Shown: positions 19,965 through 28,836 of the stretch, piece after piece
How the letters are laid out: each line of letters opens with the position of its first letter
Numbering within the stretch: position 1 is the stretch's first letter
Assembly (NCBI GenBank): GCA_944388685.1
Contig: CALXJS010000003.1
Coordinates: 1 to 52,194 of the forward strand
Direction of reading: 5' to 3'
DNA from: an uncultured Clostridia bacterium
Lineage (GTDB): Bacteria > Bacillota_A > Clostridia > TANB77 > CAG-508
DNA: 52,194 nt
Notes under the pieces: model-generated
The model's input: the letters and a program-made list of their open reading frames with translations, nothing else
Databases searched by the model: none
What the model was told of the DNA's origin: nothing
Program-made: the position numbers and the translations under genes

Positions 19965-20963
19965 TTATATTTCTATTATATTTTTTATACTGTTTTTATA
20001 TTGTATTATCTCATCATAATTTTTTAAATCTTTATTAACTATCACATATTGAAAAACACTTAAAGTCTCAATATTTTTATAGTTTGTTTCAAACGAATTA
20101 TCTAATATAATGGTAATTTTATAACCTTCACGCATTAAATCATATATTTTTTCTTTATTTTCGATAAAAGCTTCATATTTTATTTTGATTGAAACTTTAT
20201 CCTTAATTGCTGTATTATTGATGATATTTAATAAGTTTTTTAATTTGTTTGGTTTGTTTAACAATTTATCTGTAAATTCTAATACATATTGTCTCGTAAA
20301 GTTTTGTTTTAGAACATCTTCTAATACTTTTTTCGTTGTTAAATAATATTCTATTAATAATTTATCTTCATTTACTAATCCCACATTAAATGCTTTATTG
20401 ATTGCAAATTCACTGTATACTAAAGGAAACTTTAAATCATATTTTAAACTTACTCTATATACATTTAATTTTTGAGGATAATTGGTTAATTTGATAAAAA
20501 ATTCTTCAGAATCAAATGTTTCTGATAATTTTTCCTTTTGATTTTTATAGTCTTTTACCAAATTGTATAAATCTTTTTCAAAGTTTTCCTCTTCTTTATT
20601 CAAAACTCTCTTTCTTAATTTTGCAATTTTTTCAATCGTTTTTCCAATATCTTTTGTATTTGTTACTTTATCAAAATATAAGACATAATAGAAAAATAAA
20701 CACATTTGATCAATTATCACTCTATCTTCTATATTGTCTATACAAAGTTCTTCTGCTGTATCTCTTAAGTAATCTAATATTTTCTTTCTCAAGGTTCTAC
20801 TCGTGTCATAGTCATAAAAATTATAATAACGAATATCTATGTATTTTTTCATATATATATCACAATATTTTTTACTAAATTTATTTCCAAATACCAATCT
20901 CAAATATTCCACAATTTGTTTTTTGGTTAATTCAATATATTTATCTGTTAAATTAATTGTCAT
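19965..20963 (-). CDS. Unknown protein upstream of the AAA+ ATPase
   Basis: 332 residues, Lys/Asn/Tyr/Ile-rich, apparently soluble: no signal peptide or membrane segment. It opens with helical sequence (LTDKYIELTKKQIVEYLRLVFG) and ends with an alternating alpha/beta-looking part (KYEAFIENKEKIYDLMREGY...ITIILDNS...YVIVNKDL). I do not recognise a family. The 12-base gap to the ATPase start and common strand indicate one operon, and its position suggests it works with the ATPase and DUF2357-like protein. Confidence 0.65.
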   Translation of the reverse strand: MTINLTDKYIELTKKQIVEYLRLVFGNKFSKKYCDIYMKKYIDIRYYNFYDYDTSRTLRKKILDYLRDTAEELCIDNIEDRVIIDQMCLFFYYVLYFDKVTNTKDIGKTIEKIAKLRKRVLNKEEENFEKDLYNLVKDYKNQKEKLSETFDSEEFFIKLTNYPQKLNVYRVSLKYDLKFPLVYSEFAINKAFNVGLVNEDKLLIEYYLTTKKVLEDVLKQNFTRQYVLEFTDKLLNKPNKLKNLLNIINNTAIKDKVSIKIKYEAFIENKEKIYDLMREGYKITIILDNSFETNYKNIETLSVFQYVIVNKDLKNYDEIIQYKNSIKNIIEI

Positions 20964-20984
20964 ATTTTTTGCTCCTTATTTGTT

Positions 20985-21917
20985 TTAAGTACTTGTCACT
21001 TCTATTATCGAATCATTGTTACCATTTGGATATGTATAATTTTGAGTTACATCTACTTTATAAAATCTGACATCCACACTAGATATTGCATCTATCATAA
21101 TGGTAAAACGATTGATATAGGTATTTCCATTAATCGTTGTTGTTCCAATATTTTTAGCTATATTATATACTTCGCTTGTCATATCTAATAATGCTTCTTG
21201 AGGATTAAATTCTATAGTGACTTCTCCTGAATAACATTTGTTTTTATCTTGCTCAGATAAACTCAAGTATGTATCTCCATCTATTCTATCTCCCGTTTGA
21301 TATTCTCCAAAACTTTCTCTTACTGTATAATAACTCAAGGTATTTGTCACTCTTAATTCTAAATAAGGACTATTTACTTCATCTGTAATTTGATAAGAAA
21401 TATTTTCTTGTCCTACCACTAATATGAATTGTCCTTTTAAAGTTTTTTGATATTCTGCTGTTGAGTGAACCTCTATATCTACAACAACTCTATCTCCTGT
21501 TCGCAATTGCGTATTGGGTGTGATGGTTAAATTGAAATAATCTGTATTGCTTGATGCATATATAATGCCTTCTGTTTTATTTAAATGACAAATTGCATTA
21601 TCTGTACAACTATACTGAATATCATAAGAAATATCATAGGTTGCTGCTTCAATATTATTTTTTCTACTATTCATATTAATCGTAATTGTATAATCATCTA
21701 CACCTGACCAGTTATCAACTTGAAGTGTTGTTCCTTCTTCTGATAGTTTATCACTTTCAAAATAGAATTCTTTACTTCTCAGAAAATACTGATTGACACT
21801 TTCCGTTATATATCTAGCAAAAATCACAACTAGAGATATCAAAACGATGCCTATAATGAATACAATTAGGATTTGTTTTTTTTGATATTTACTTCTAGTT
21901 CTTATTTTCTTTTGCAT
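20985..21917 (-). CDS. Membrane-anchored exported protein of the pilin-like group
   Basis: 310 residues: a very basic start (KKIRTRSKYQKKQ), one hydrophobic segment (about 15-35) ending FARYITESVNQYFLRSKEFYFESD, then a beta-rich exported domain with several strand-like blocks (DDYTITINMNSRKNN, GDRVVVDIEVHSTAEYQ) and two cysteines (CTDNAIC) that could form a disulphide. The run AxYITES...FYFESD resembles the post-signal region of its TasA-like neighbours, but the rest is longer and diverged. Probably a minor or tip component. Encoded directly after another such protein (18-base gap). Confidence 0.62.
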   Translation of the reverse strand: MQKKIRTRSKYQKKQILIVFIIGIVLISLVVIFARYITESVNQYFLRSKEFYFESDKLSEEGTTLQVDNWSGVDDYTITINMNSRKNNIEAATYDISYDIQYSCTDNAICHLNKTEGIIYASSNTDYFNLTITPNTQLRTGDRVVVDIEVHSTAEYQKTLKGQFILVVGQENISYQITDEVNSPYLELRVTNTLSYYTVRESFGEYQTGDRIDGDTYLSLSEQDKNKCYSGEVTIEFNPQEALLDMTSEVYNIAKNIGTTTINGNTYINRFTIMIDAISSVDVRFYKVDVTQNYTYPNGNNDSIIEVTST

Positions 21918-21935
21918 TTTTCTTCCTTTCTTGTT

Positions 21936-22505
21936 TTAAGTTAATTGTCTTGAATCTATTGTTATTTCTAACATTTCTATAATGTCTTGATATTCAATTG
22001 TATTATAATTTGCTGGGAAATGTACTATTAATTGATATACATTGGTCTTAGGCTCTTTATAAAATAACGTTTCCGTTTCTGTTGTCATTGTTCTAAAATA
22101 GGTTCCATCTTCATCTTGTTCTATTTCATTTGTTTCAATCCTATTGATCGCATTTTCATCTTCATAATCTTGATTCATATATAATGAATATGTTAATGGT
22201 AAATTGGTTGTTGTTCGTATTTTTAAATCATATGACAAATCGATTTCTGCTGTTTTTTCTCCTTCTTCATTTCCTATAGAAAATGTATATACATAGGCAT
22301 TATCTTGTGGAAATATTTCTGCTAAATTTAAGGTCATTTCTTGGAAATCCTCATTCAATAAATAAAATGCAATATCTACATTTGCATTAGATGTTGCTTC
22401 ACTTTCATATCTAGACCAAATTAACACAAATATTCTAAATACAATTAATAAACACACTATTAAGATTAGTAATTTAGCATATAATCTTTTTTTCTCTTTA
22501 CTCAT
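21936..22505 (-). CDS. TasA/camelysin-like exported protein
   Basis: 189 residues: a basic start, a membrane segment (about 9-29), then WSRYESEATSNANVDIAFYLLNEDFQ. The S-x-A-x-(S/N)xAxVDIAFY pattern is the TasA-type region in which the SipW site is followed by a strand carrying Val-Asp-Ile-Ala-Phe. The exported part is acidic and Thr/Glu-rich. It lies 62 bases after the SipW gene at 22568, its likely processing enzyme. Confidence 0.72.
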   Translation of the reverse strand: MSKEKKRLYAKLLILIVCLLIVFRIFVLIWSRYESEATSNANVDIAFYLLNEDFQEMTLNLAEIFPQDNAYVYTFSIGNEEGEKTAEIDLSYDLKIRTTTNLPLTYSLYMNQDYEDENAINRIETNEIEQDEDGTYFRTMTTETETLFYKEPKTNVYQLIVHFPANYNTIEYQDIIEMLEITIDSRQLT

Positions 22506-22567
22506 TTTTTAACTCGTTCCTTTCTCAAGGTACAAATTCCGTTGGAAAAGCATAGTCAAAATTATAA

Positions 22568-23113
22568 TTATTTTTCAACTTTTTCCTTTGGATTAGTTGT
22601 AAGCTTAAACGCTATCCCTAAAAGAATAATTAGAATTGTCGCAAGTATCAATACTTGCGGAGATAAAATGGCTCTTCTCCAGATACCAAGTTCTGGAATA
22701 ATTTGTGTAACTTTTCCTAATACTTGTGTTTCTTGTATAGGACTATCTTCTGTATTATTAGCATCTCCTTTTGTAATCCATTCACCATTTTCATTTATTT
22801 TCACTAATCTATGTGTAATAAAATTATCTTCTTCTTGATAAACAATAATATCATTTTCCTGTGCATCTTTTGTAATTTTTACAACTACTACATCACCTAT
22901 TTCTATTGTATCTGCCATACTTCCTGTTCCTACTTCAAAAAATGTATACCCCAAAATATTGGCATATGCATTATGTAAAATCTTTATTTGAAATAGATAA
23001 TATATCCCTATAATGATTAATAAAGATACCAATATTAACAATATATTTAATGTAGTTTCTGCAATTTTATTAATAATTTTCTTTGCCTTTGTTTTTCTAC
23101 TCATATGCCACAA
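22568..23113 (-). CDS. sipW: SipW-type signal peptidase I (active-site intact)
   Basis: 181 residues counted from a TTG at 23113 that lies six bases after AGGAG; the ATG at 23104 is possible but the Shine-Dalgarno is then about 15 bases away. Membrane segment at about 22-41, GTGSMADTI with catalytic Ser65, ITHRLV with His101, KGDANNTED with Asp117, IPELG, and a C-terminal membrane segment near 152-170. All SipW landmarks are intact. It overlaps the 3' end of the upstream TasA-like gene and precedes another, so both are plausible substrates. Confidence 0.9.
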   Translation of the reverse strand: MWHMSRKTKAKKIINKIAETTLNILLILVSLLIIIGIYYLFQIKILHNAYANILGYTFFEVGTGSMADTIEIGDVVVVKITKDAQENDIIVYQEEDNFITHRLVKINENGEWITKGDANNTEDSPIQETQVLGKVTQIIPELGIWRRAILSPQVLILATILIILLGIAFKLTTNPKEKVEK

Positions 23114-23723
23114 TTTCTTCTCCTAAGTATTGACTAACATGTACAGTAATTGGAATTGCTAGTTTGTATTCAGCTTGTATTCCCATGTTTATATCTTCTT
23201 CATTATTTGTTTCATCATCTTTCCACTCTATTGCTACTTCAATTGCATTTTGAATTCCTTGTTTAATTTCTTCTAGTGTTATGATTCCTGTATATGTATT
23301 TTCTGCTGTTTTTATCAACGTCTTTCCTTGTATTGTTTCTTTAATGGATTTTATTGTTATATTTTTATTGGTCAAATTTTCTTGGTTAAGGCTTACATCA
23401 TATCTAACAGATACATCCGTATTTCCTGGGTCTATCGAGATATGAAATATACCAGATAAACCTGGTGCAAGGTTTCCTGGTTTTACATGTTCATTATTTT
23501 GAACCTCTATTTTATCCACTGTAAATTTTTTGTTTACTCCATTAGATATATCTGTGCGATTTACCTTAATTTGCCATACACCTTTTACTAAATCCACCGT
23601 TCCACTTACTTCACTTTGAAAAACAGCATATATTTGTATAATACAATATATCATTATTAGTATTATACAAATATATAAAAAATATATTTTCTTAAACGTT
23701 TTATGCTTTTTTTCCTTCATCAT
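23097..23723 (-). CDS. TasA/camelysin-like exported protein
   Basis: About 208 residues from the ATG at 23723 (preceded by CAGGA; an upstream GTG at 23741 is less likely). Basic start, membrane segment at about 13-32, then YAVFQSEVSGTVDLVKGVWQIKVN, the camelysin/TasA arrangement with a Val-x-x-Trp strand. Further on are VKPGNLAPGLSGIFHISIDPGNTDVSVRYD, with the PGxxGxFxIxIxxxNTDVxVxY pattern seen in this family, and EVAIEWKDDETNNEEDINMG. It overlaps the preceding degenerate peptidase gene and the following SipW gene, so all three are translationally coupled. Confidence 0.78.
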   Translation of the reverse strand: MMKEKKHKTFKKIYFLYICIILIMIYCIIQIYAVFQSEVSGTVDLVKGVWQIKVNRTDISNGVNKKFTVDKIEVQNNEHVKPGNLAPGLSGIFHISIDPGNTDVSVRYDVSLNQENLTNKNITIKSIKETIQGKTLIKTAENTYTGIITLEEIKQGIQNAIEVAIEWKDDETNNEEDINMGIQAEYKLAIPITVHVSQYLGEEIVAYE

Positions 23724-24258
23724 TTTTTCCTGCATCTTCACTTACCCTATCCTCTTTGGAATTTCTTATATCAGACACAACCACTGTTATTTGATAGAAG
23801 AATGCAAGTAGTGCTGGTAATACGATTAAAAATAGAAATCCCCATTTAGATTCTAATACATTAAGAACTGCTCCTACTCCTGGTATTACAGAGGCACCAT
23901 TTTCTCCTCCTAATACGTATTCGCCTGATATTTTGCGTTCTCCTTCAAATGTATATGTTGATTCTGTTTCTGTTACTTTTTCTAAGTCCTCGACTTCTCC
24001 TAGCATAATCTCTATCTGTCTATCATATGTATCATAGAAAAATGCTTTATCTCCTGGTAGGACATCTATACTTTTATCTACAATTACTAAATCTCCATTA
24101 TTAAAATCTGGTGCTAATGTATTATCATTAACAATAACTAATGAATAATTCCCAAATTCTGTTACTTTAAATTCATTATATGATAATAAACATATTGTTA
24201 CAAATACTGCAATGATTACATAAATTACAAATATAATATTTAAAATCGTTTTTTTCAT
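23701..24258 (-). CDS. Degenerate signal-peptidase-like membrane protein
   Basis: 185 residues; membrane segments at about 5-26 and 141-160, with a beta-rich extracellular part between. The order resembles SipW (VNDNTLAPDFNNGDLVIVDKS in place of TGSMEPxxxxGDxVxV), but the catalytic serine position is Thr (residue 47), no THR/THQ histidine box is present, and KGDxN is missing. The later GGENGASVIPGVGAVLNVLESKWGF matches the VIPxLG region and second membrane helix of SipW proteins. It is likely a non-proteolytic homologue. It is the first gene of the locus, directly behind the promoter at 24293-24321, and overlaps the next gene. Confidence 0.7.
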   Translation of the reverse strand: MKKTILNIIFVIYVIIAVFVTICLLSYNEFKVTEFGNYSLVIVNDNTLAPDFNNGDLVIVDKSIDVLPGDKAFFYDTYDRQIEIMLGEVEDLEKVTETESTYTFEGERKISGEYVLGGENGASVIPGVGAVLNVLESKWGFLFLIVLPALLAFFYQITVVVSDIRNSKEDRVSEDAGKNDEGKKA

Positions 24259-24292
24259 CTTCTTACTTCCCCCTAATCTTTTTTACAAAAAC

Positions 24293-24321
24293 AATATATC
24301 ATAAGAATTTTTCTTTTTCAA
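24293..24321 (-). promoter_or_regulatory. Promoter of the SipW/pilin-like locus
   Basis: Minus strand: TTGAAA (24316-24321), a 17-base spacer and TATATT (24293-24298), followed by a GGGGGA-type Shine-Dalgarno and the ATG at 24258. It is the only clear sigma-A promoter seen between 24.26 and about 16 kb, so it may drive many of the locus genes. Confidence 0.7.
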
Positions 24322-24349
24322 CATTTTTTGCGTTTTTATGATTTTTTCA

Positions 24350-24378
24350 TTTACTTTTATTTTTTTTAATGGTATACT
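24350..24378 (+). promoter_or_regulatory. Promoter of the plus-strand unknown gene
   Basis: TTTACT (24350-24355), a 17-base spacer and TATACT (24373-24378), with GGAGG and an ATG at 24407 downstream. It is divergent from the promoter at 24293-24321. Confidence 0.6.
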
Positions 24379-24406
24379 TTTTGTATATTTAAATTGGAGG
24401 TTACAA

Positions 24407-25339
24407 ATGATTAGCATTTCTAAAGATAAGAACACAATGAAATTATTAGAAATTGAAAAAAGTTCTCTTCAATCTATGTTAGATATTCAAAAAAGTTTAA
24501 ATAAGCAAATATTACGCTTTCTAAAAAACTTTTTAGGAGATTTAAAAATTGAATTAGATTTTGAATCAGAAAATAATGCTTTTCAATATATTAATGAATC
24601 TACTGATATTTTGGGCAAATCTAATGCCAATATTGAAAAATTGAATCTACTTTTAGAAAAACTTAATAAAGTGATGGTAGATATTCACGATAAATATATT
24701 GATTATAAAATCTCTCATTATAATACTATGTTTACACAAGAAATTGATATTATTTATCAGAATACAAATTTAATTGAAGAATTTATTCACAAAATATCTA
24801 TGCTAGATTTATCTGAACTTTTACAAGAAATTAACAAAGATTCCGTTGAAAATTCTACACAAATAAAAGAAGAAAATCCATTAGAAATTCGCTCTGAACT
24901 ATTAAACTCTTCTTTTGTAGAAAATACATTGATTATTTCAGAAATGCAAGGAAAAGTTATTTTGCCTTATAAAATACAAGAAATAAATACTATTTTATTT
25001 AACAATAATGATAAATATTGTTCTATCGAAGATGTCATAGAAAAATTATACACAAAATCTATTAAAGACTATAGATTTTCTGCAATAGCAAGATTTAAAG
25101 AAGCTTATAAATTAGTTACAGAAAGAGAACATAAATCAAAACTACAAGCATTATCCTTAGCTTCTGAATTATTTACAAATTTAAGTTTGCACCCAGCAAT
25201 CATTACTGCTTGTAATTCCTTAGATGAATTAGATATTTATTTAGCTTGTTTAGAAGATAATACATTAGATGAGTTTCCTTTTTTCCAGATAAAATACGAA
25301 ATTGCTCCTAAACTTCAAAAACAAGAAAATCCTTTTTAA
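24407..25339 (+). CDS. Unknown, largely helical protein
   Basis: 310 residues from the ATG that follows TTGGAGG at ideal spacing; an upstream in-frame extension lacks a ribosome site. It has a helical, Leu/Lys/Glu/Asn-rich N-terminal half (residues about 5-150) with coiled-coil character and a conserved-looking C-terminal part (VILPYKIQEINTILFNN, DYRFSAIARFKEAYKLV, PFFQIKYEIAPKLQKQ). No signal peptide or membrane segment. I do not recognise a family. It diverges from the surface locus and ends in a strong bidirectional hairpin. Confidence 0.7.
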   Translation: MISISKDKNTMKLLEIEKSSLQSMLDIQKSLNKQILRFLKNFLGDLKIELDFESENNAFQYINESTDILGKSNANIEKLNLLLEKLNKVMVDIHDKYIDYKISHYNTMFTQEIDIIYQNTNLIEEFIHKISMLDLSELLQEINKDSVENSTQIKEENPLEIRSELLNSSFVENTLIISEMQGKVILPYKIQEINTILFNNNDKYCSIEDVIEKLYTKSIKDYRFSAIARFKEAYKLVTEREHKSKLQALSLASELFTNLSLHPAIITACNSLDELDIYLACLEDNTLDEFPFFQIKYEIAPKLQKQENPF

Positions 25340-25378
25340 TGAATTTATATATATTATCTCTTATTTCTTTTTTATATA

Positions 25379-25436
25379 AGAGACCAATAGAAAAAGGGTA
25401 TATATTTCAATATATATCCTTTTTCTATTGGTCTTA
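25379..25436. terminator. Strong bidirectional terminator
   Basis: A 25-bp stem with one mismatch: AGACCAATAGAAAAAGGG... at the left arm (from about 25380) and its complement ...CCTTTTTCTATTGGTCT at the right, with a loop of about four bases. It lies between a plus-strand gene ending at 25339 and a minus-strand gene ending at 25452. Confidence 0.75.
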
Positions 25437-25451
25437 CTCACCTTTATGTTA

Positions 25452-25646
25452 TCACTTTTCTTCTTCTTTTCTTTTTTCTAGTTTCGTAATCACTTTTAAA
25501 GCTTTTTCTCTTGGAATTATTACAACATGTCCACATCCTTGACATTTCAATTTAAAATCAACACCAATTCTGGTGATTTCCCATAATTTACTTCCACAAG
25601 GATGTACTTTTTTTGTTCTAACAATATCTCCTATTTGGTAATCCAT
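25452..25646 (-). CDS. DUF951 family protein
   Basis: 64 residues from the ATG after AAAGGAGAG (25646). MDYQIGDIVRTKKVHPCGSK and the CQGCGHVVIIPR segment give the DUF951 pattern: a small, possibly SH3-like protein with Cys and Gly-Cys-Gly positions that could bind metal. Members are widespread in Firmicutes and often sit beside housekeeping genes; function is not established. It follows gltX by about 20 bases and is probably co-transcribed with it. Confidence 0.88.
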   Translation of the reverse strand: MDYQIGDIVRTKKVHPCGSKLWEITRIGVDFKLKCQGCGHVVIIPREKALKVITKLEKRKEEEK

Positions 25647-25666
25647 TACACTCTCCTTTTTCATGT

Positions 25667-27319
25667 CTATTTTTTCTTTGCTACATCAAATCGTTTTTCT
25701 ATGCTTTTTCTTCCTAACACTTGCATAATTTCATACATATCTGGCGTATTGGTTCTTCCTGTCAATGCGACTCTTAAAACTGTACTTACATCTCCCACAT
25801 GTGCTTTATAGCTTTCAGGATTTGCTTTATATTCTTTTACTTCTTTTGCATAGCCAAGTTCTCCTGCCAATTCTTTTATTTTATCAAACCATTGTTGTTT
25901 ATCATCATTTTCATCATAATATTTTTCCATGTATAAGTCTAATATTTTGTTAATATCTTCTTTTTCATTAATGACTTGATATGGATAATCTTGTTCTTTT
26001 GCAAAAAATTTGTCATCATACATATATTCTATGTTTTCTTTTACATCTGACCATTTTGCAATATCTTTTCTAGGTTTTTTGTTTCCTCTTTCTATTCCAA
26101 ATATTTTTAAAGTATATTCTTTATCTTGTAGCATGTCCTCTAATTCTTTATCATATGTTTTTGCCCAATTGAAAGCATTTTCATATACTTCTTCTGCTGT
26201 GAATTTTGATATAACCGTTTTTCCTACATCTAATAATTTCACCATATCAAATAAGGCTCCACTAACACTCATTTTATTTAGTTGTAATTCAAATTCGTCA
26301 ATAGATTTATCTTTATTTGCTCTTCTCCAATTTTCAAAATTTGAGTTAGCTATATTTAATAAATATTCATTTACTGCTTCTTTTGGGATTCCCATTTCAT
26401 CATAATATGATACTGCTGCTTCTGGGTCTTTTCTTTTACTTAATTTTCTTTTATTTCCATTATCATTCTTCATAATTGGTGCAATGTGTGCATATTTAGG
26501 TGCTCTAAATCCTAATTCATGGAATAATTGTAAATGTAATGGAACTGATGATAACCATTCATCTCCTCTTATTACATGTGTTGTTCTCATCAAATGATCA
26601 TCTACTGCATGTGCAAAGTGATATGTTGGTAATCCATCTGCTTTAATAATAACAATATCTTGGTCATTTTCTGGAAAATCTACATTTCCTTTTATCACAT
26701 CATGATGTTTAATTTTTCTATCTTCACGTCCAGGTGATTTAAAACGAACAATATACTTCTCTCCATTTTTTATCTTTTCAATGGCTTCTTCTACTGTTAT
26801 ATTTCTGCATTTTGCCCAAACACCATAATAGCCAGGTCTAATTTTGGCATTTTCTTGTTTTTCTCTCATTTCTTCTAATTCTTCTGGTGTACAGAAACAA
26901 GGATATGCTTTTCCTTGTTCGATTAGGTATTTTGCATAACTTTGATAAATCTCTTTTCTCATAGATTGTTTGTATGGTCCATAATTTCCTTTACTTTCAG
27001 TTTCATTAATCATTCCTTCATCTGGCTCAAATCCAAATTTATTTAATGATTCTATAATTTCTACTGTTCCATTCTCTATCTGTCTTTTTTGGTCCGTATC
27101 CTCTATTCTAACAAAAAACACACCATCCGTTTGTTTTGCCAATTTCTTAGCAATTAATCCTTGATATAGCCCACCTATATGTATAAAACCTGTTGGACTT
27201 GGTGCAATTCTTGTTACAATAGCTCCTTCTTTTAAATTTCTCTCTGGATATTTTTCCTCATAATATTGAATATCCTTTGCCTCTGGAAATATTACATTTG
27301 CTAAATCTTTATAATCCAT
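25667..27319 (-). CDS. gltX: Glutamyl-tRNA synthetase
   Basis: 550 residues. Class I aminoacyl-tRNA synthetase that charges tRNA-Glu (and, in many Gram-positives, tRNA-Gln as a precursor for amidation). The HIGH motif is seen as APSPTGFIHIGG (39-50), VRIEDTDQKR follows, DHLMRTTHVIRGDEWLSS is in the catalytic core, and KRKLSKRKDP is the KMSKS-like loop near residue 295. The C-terminal anticodon-binding part is helical. Length is somewhat above the usual 480-500. Both arginine codons and frame are intact. Next gene is DUF951. Confidence 0.96.
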   Translation of the reverse strand: MDYKDLANVIFPEAKDIQYYEEKYPERNLKEGAIVTRIAPSPTGFIHIGGLYQGLIAKKLAKQTDGVFFVRIEDTDQKRQIENGTVEIIESLNKFGFEPDEGMINETESKGNYGPYKQSMRKEIYQSYAKYLIEQGKAYPCFCTPEELEEMREKQENAKIRPGYYGVWAKCRNITVEEAIEKIKNGEKYIVRFKSPGREDRKIKHHDVIKGNVDFPENDQDIVIIKADGLPTYHFAHAVDDHLMRTTHVIRGDEWLSSVPLHLQLFHELGFRAPKYAHIAPIMKNDNGNKRKLSKRKDPEAAVSYYDEMGIPKEAVNEYLLNIANSNFENWRRANKDKSIDEFELQLNKMSVSGALFDMVKLLDVGKTVISKFTAEEVYENAFNWAKTYDKELEDMLQDKEYTLKIFGIERGNKKPRKDIAKWSDVKENIEYMYDDKFFAKEQDYPYQVINEKEDINKILDLYMEKYYDENDDKQQWFDKIKELAGELGYAKEVKEYKANPESYKAHVGDVSTVLRVALTGRTNTPDMYEIMQVLGRKSIEKRFDVAKKK

Positions 27320-27520
27320 TTTATCTTTCCTCTCCTTCTATTTTTTAATTGTTTTCTTTTTATATTGTCCTTTTTTTTTATCCATTTCATTCATTTCTAT
27401 TATTAATTGGAAGATATTTCATTATCTAACTACGTCAAATATTATACTATAAAATCTGGCATTTCACAAGTTTTTTTCTTGATTTTGTGGATGGAAACAT
27501 TATATTTAAGTTCAATGTCT

Positions 27521-27557
27521 AATTTCTCAAATGTATATATATTATATTTGAGAAATT
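27521..27557. other. Perfect 12-bp inverted repeat
   Basis: AATTTCTCAAAT (27521-27532) pairs exactly with ATTTGAGAAATT (27546-27557). It is 34 bases downstream of the DUF368 gene's stop (minus strand) and could end that transcript, though no U-tract follows. The remaining 27320-27520 sequence holds only gltX upstream sequence; I see no gene. Confidence 0.45.
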
Positions 27558-27590
27558 GGATATTGAAAACTTTTTTAAGACGTAGAAAAA

Positions 27591-28475
27591 TCATCTTCTC
27601 TCTTTTTGCGTTTTAGATTGTGAACTCATTTTCTTAAATACCTTAATAGCTTTAAATACTTTAGAACTTTTAAAATCCTTTATGGCATTTGGTATACGTG
27701 AAATATATATACCTAGCAAAATGCATAATATACTTAAGATCATTTCTAAAGTATTCATCCCTTGTGGTACTAATACCAGAATAGAACCAATCGTAAAGCC
27801 TATTATGCTATAAAAAGTTTTAGCATACTGCTTTTCTAAAAGTATTTTTGTTACTTTCATTACAACAATACTTCCTAAAACCAATCCAATTCCCATAGGA
27901 ATTAACACTGGTAAATACAAATTTGCAACTGACTGTAAATATATAGAATAGACGCCTAACAACATTAAAATAATGGTACTGCTAACCCCTGGCACAATAA
28001 TTCCCAAAGACATGATAACACCGCACAAAATTAAATAAAAACTATTTATCTCTTCTACATTGCTAATAATTGTCATTTGATTTTCTAGTATAACCGTTAC
28101 AATGCCTATGGCTAAAGCTATCAACAAATATACCACATTTTGTGGACGAAATGACTGTTTTTCATTAACTTCTTTTATTAAAGATGGAATGGTTCCTAGA
28201 ATTAACCCAATAAATATCGATTTTGTTTGTATTGGAAATGCATATAACGCATAATTTAGCCCATTACTAAATAGCAATACACCAATTCCTACACCTAATG
28301 CTATGGGAAATAAAAATTTTATATTTTGTTTTATATCTTTAAAAAAATTTAAAACGGCATCTAATAATTTTTCATAAATTCCAAAAATCACACATAAAAC
28401 ACCACTGCTAAGTCCTGGTACGATTGCACCTGCACCAATAAAGATACCTTTTATGATGTTCAAAAATCCTGTCAT
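27591..28475 (-). CDS. DUF368 membrane protein (PopT-like polyprenyl-phosphate transporter)
   Basis: 294 residues with about eight to ten membrane segments. The family's two inverted-repeat motifs are visible: KGIFIGAGAIVPGLSSGVLCVIFGIYE near the N-terminus and GVIMSLGIIVPGVSSTIILMLLGVY near the middle (PGLSSG / PGVSST). DUF368 proteins have been shown in other bacteria to take part in recycling undecaprenyl phosphate across the membrane for cell-wall synthesis, so that role is likely here. It is a single-gene unit, divergent from sigK. Confidence 0.85.
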   Translation of the reverse strand: MTGFLNIIKGIFIGAGAIVPGLSSGVLCVIFGIYEKLLDAVLNFFKDIKQNIKFLFPIALGVGIGVLLFSNGLNYALYAFPIQTKSIFIGLILGTIPSLIKEVNEKQSFRPQNVVYLLIALAIGIVTVILENQMTIISNVEEINSFYLILCGVIMSLGIIVPGVSSTIILMLLGVYSIYLQSVANLYLPVLIPMGIGLVLGSIVVMKVTKILLEKQYAKTFYSIIGFTIGSILVLVPQGMNTLEMILSILCILLGIYISRIPNAIKDFKSSKVFKAIKVFKKMSSQSKTQKERR

Positions 28476-28719
28476 AACACACGCTCCTCACACAAATACA
28501 TATATGAATTATTTTTATTGTTCTCTAAAATATACTTTGTTATTCTTTTTTATATGACTATGGAATTTTATTTGAATAAATTGATGATAATTTCTCTTTT
28601 TTGCAAGCTATTTTTCAAATTTTATTCAATTTCAATATTTTTATATGGTCAGGCACTTTTATTTTTCTAGAAACATATAATTTGTTGTGCAAGATTTTTA
28701 GTCTTTCTAAACAAATCTA

Positions 28720-28806
28720 GCTTCGCTAGACCTTTTCTCTACTTTTTACATTTGCTATATTAATTTAAGGTCTAGCAAGAAGCGTATAAGATTTGTTGTG
28801 CGAAAA
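28720..28806 (+). repeat. Stem-forming repeat, copy upstream of sigK
   Basis: The sequence begins GCTTCGCTAGACCTT and ends AAGGTCTAGCAAGAAGC, then GTATAAGATTTGTTGTGCG. The two arms pair to a roughly 15-bp stem around a T/A-rich loop. A near-identical copy is at 29690-29778, on the other side of sigK, in the same orientation. The two copies differ by four small changes, two of which are matched A/T insertions in the loop. Confidence 0.8.
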
Positions 28807-28836
28807 ATTGTGAAACAATTTTTCTGTGCAATTATG

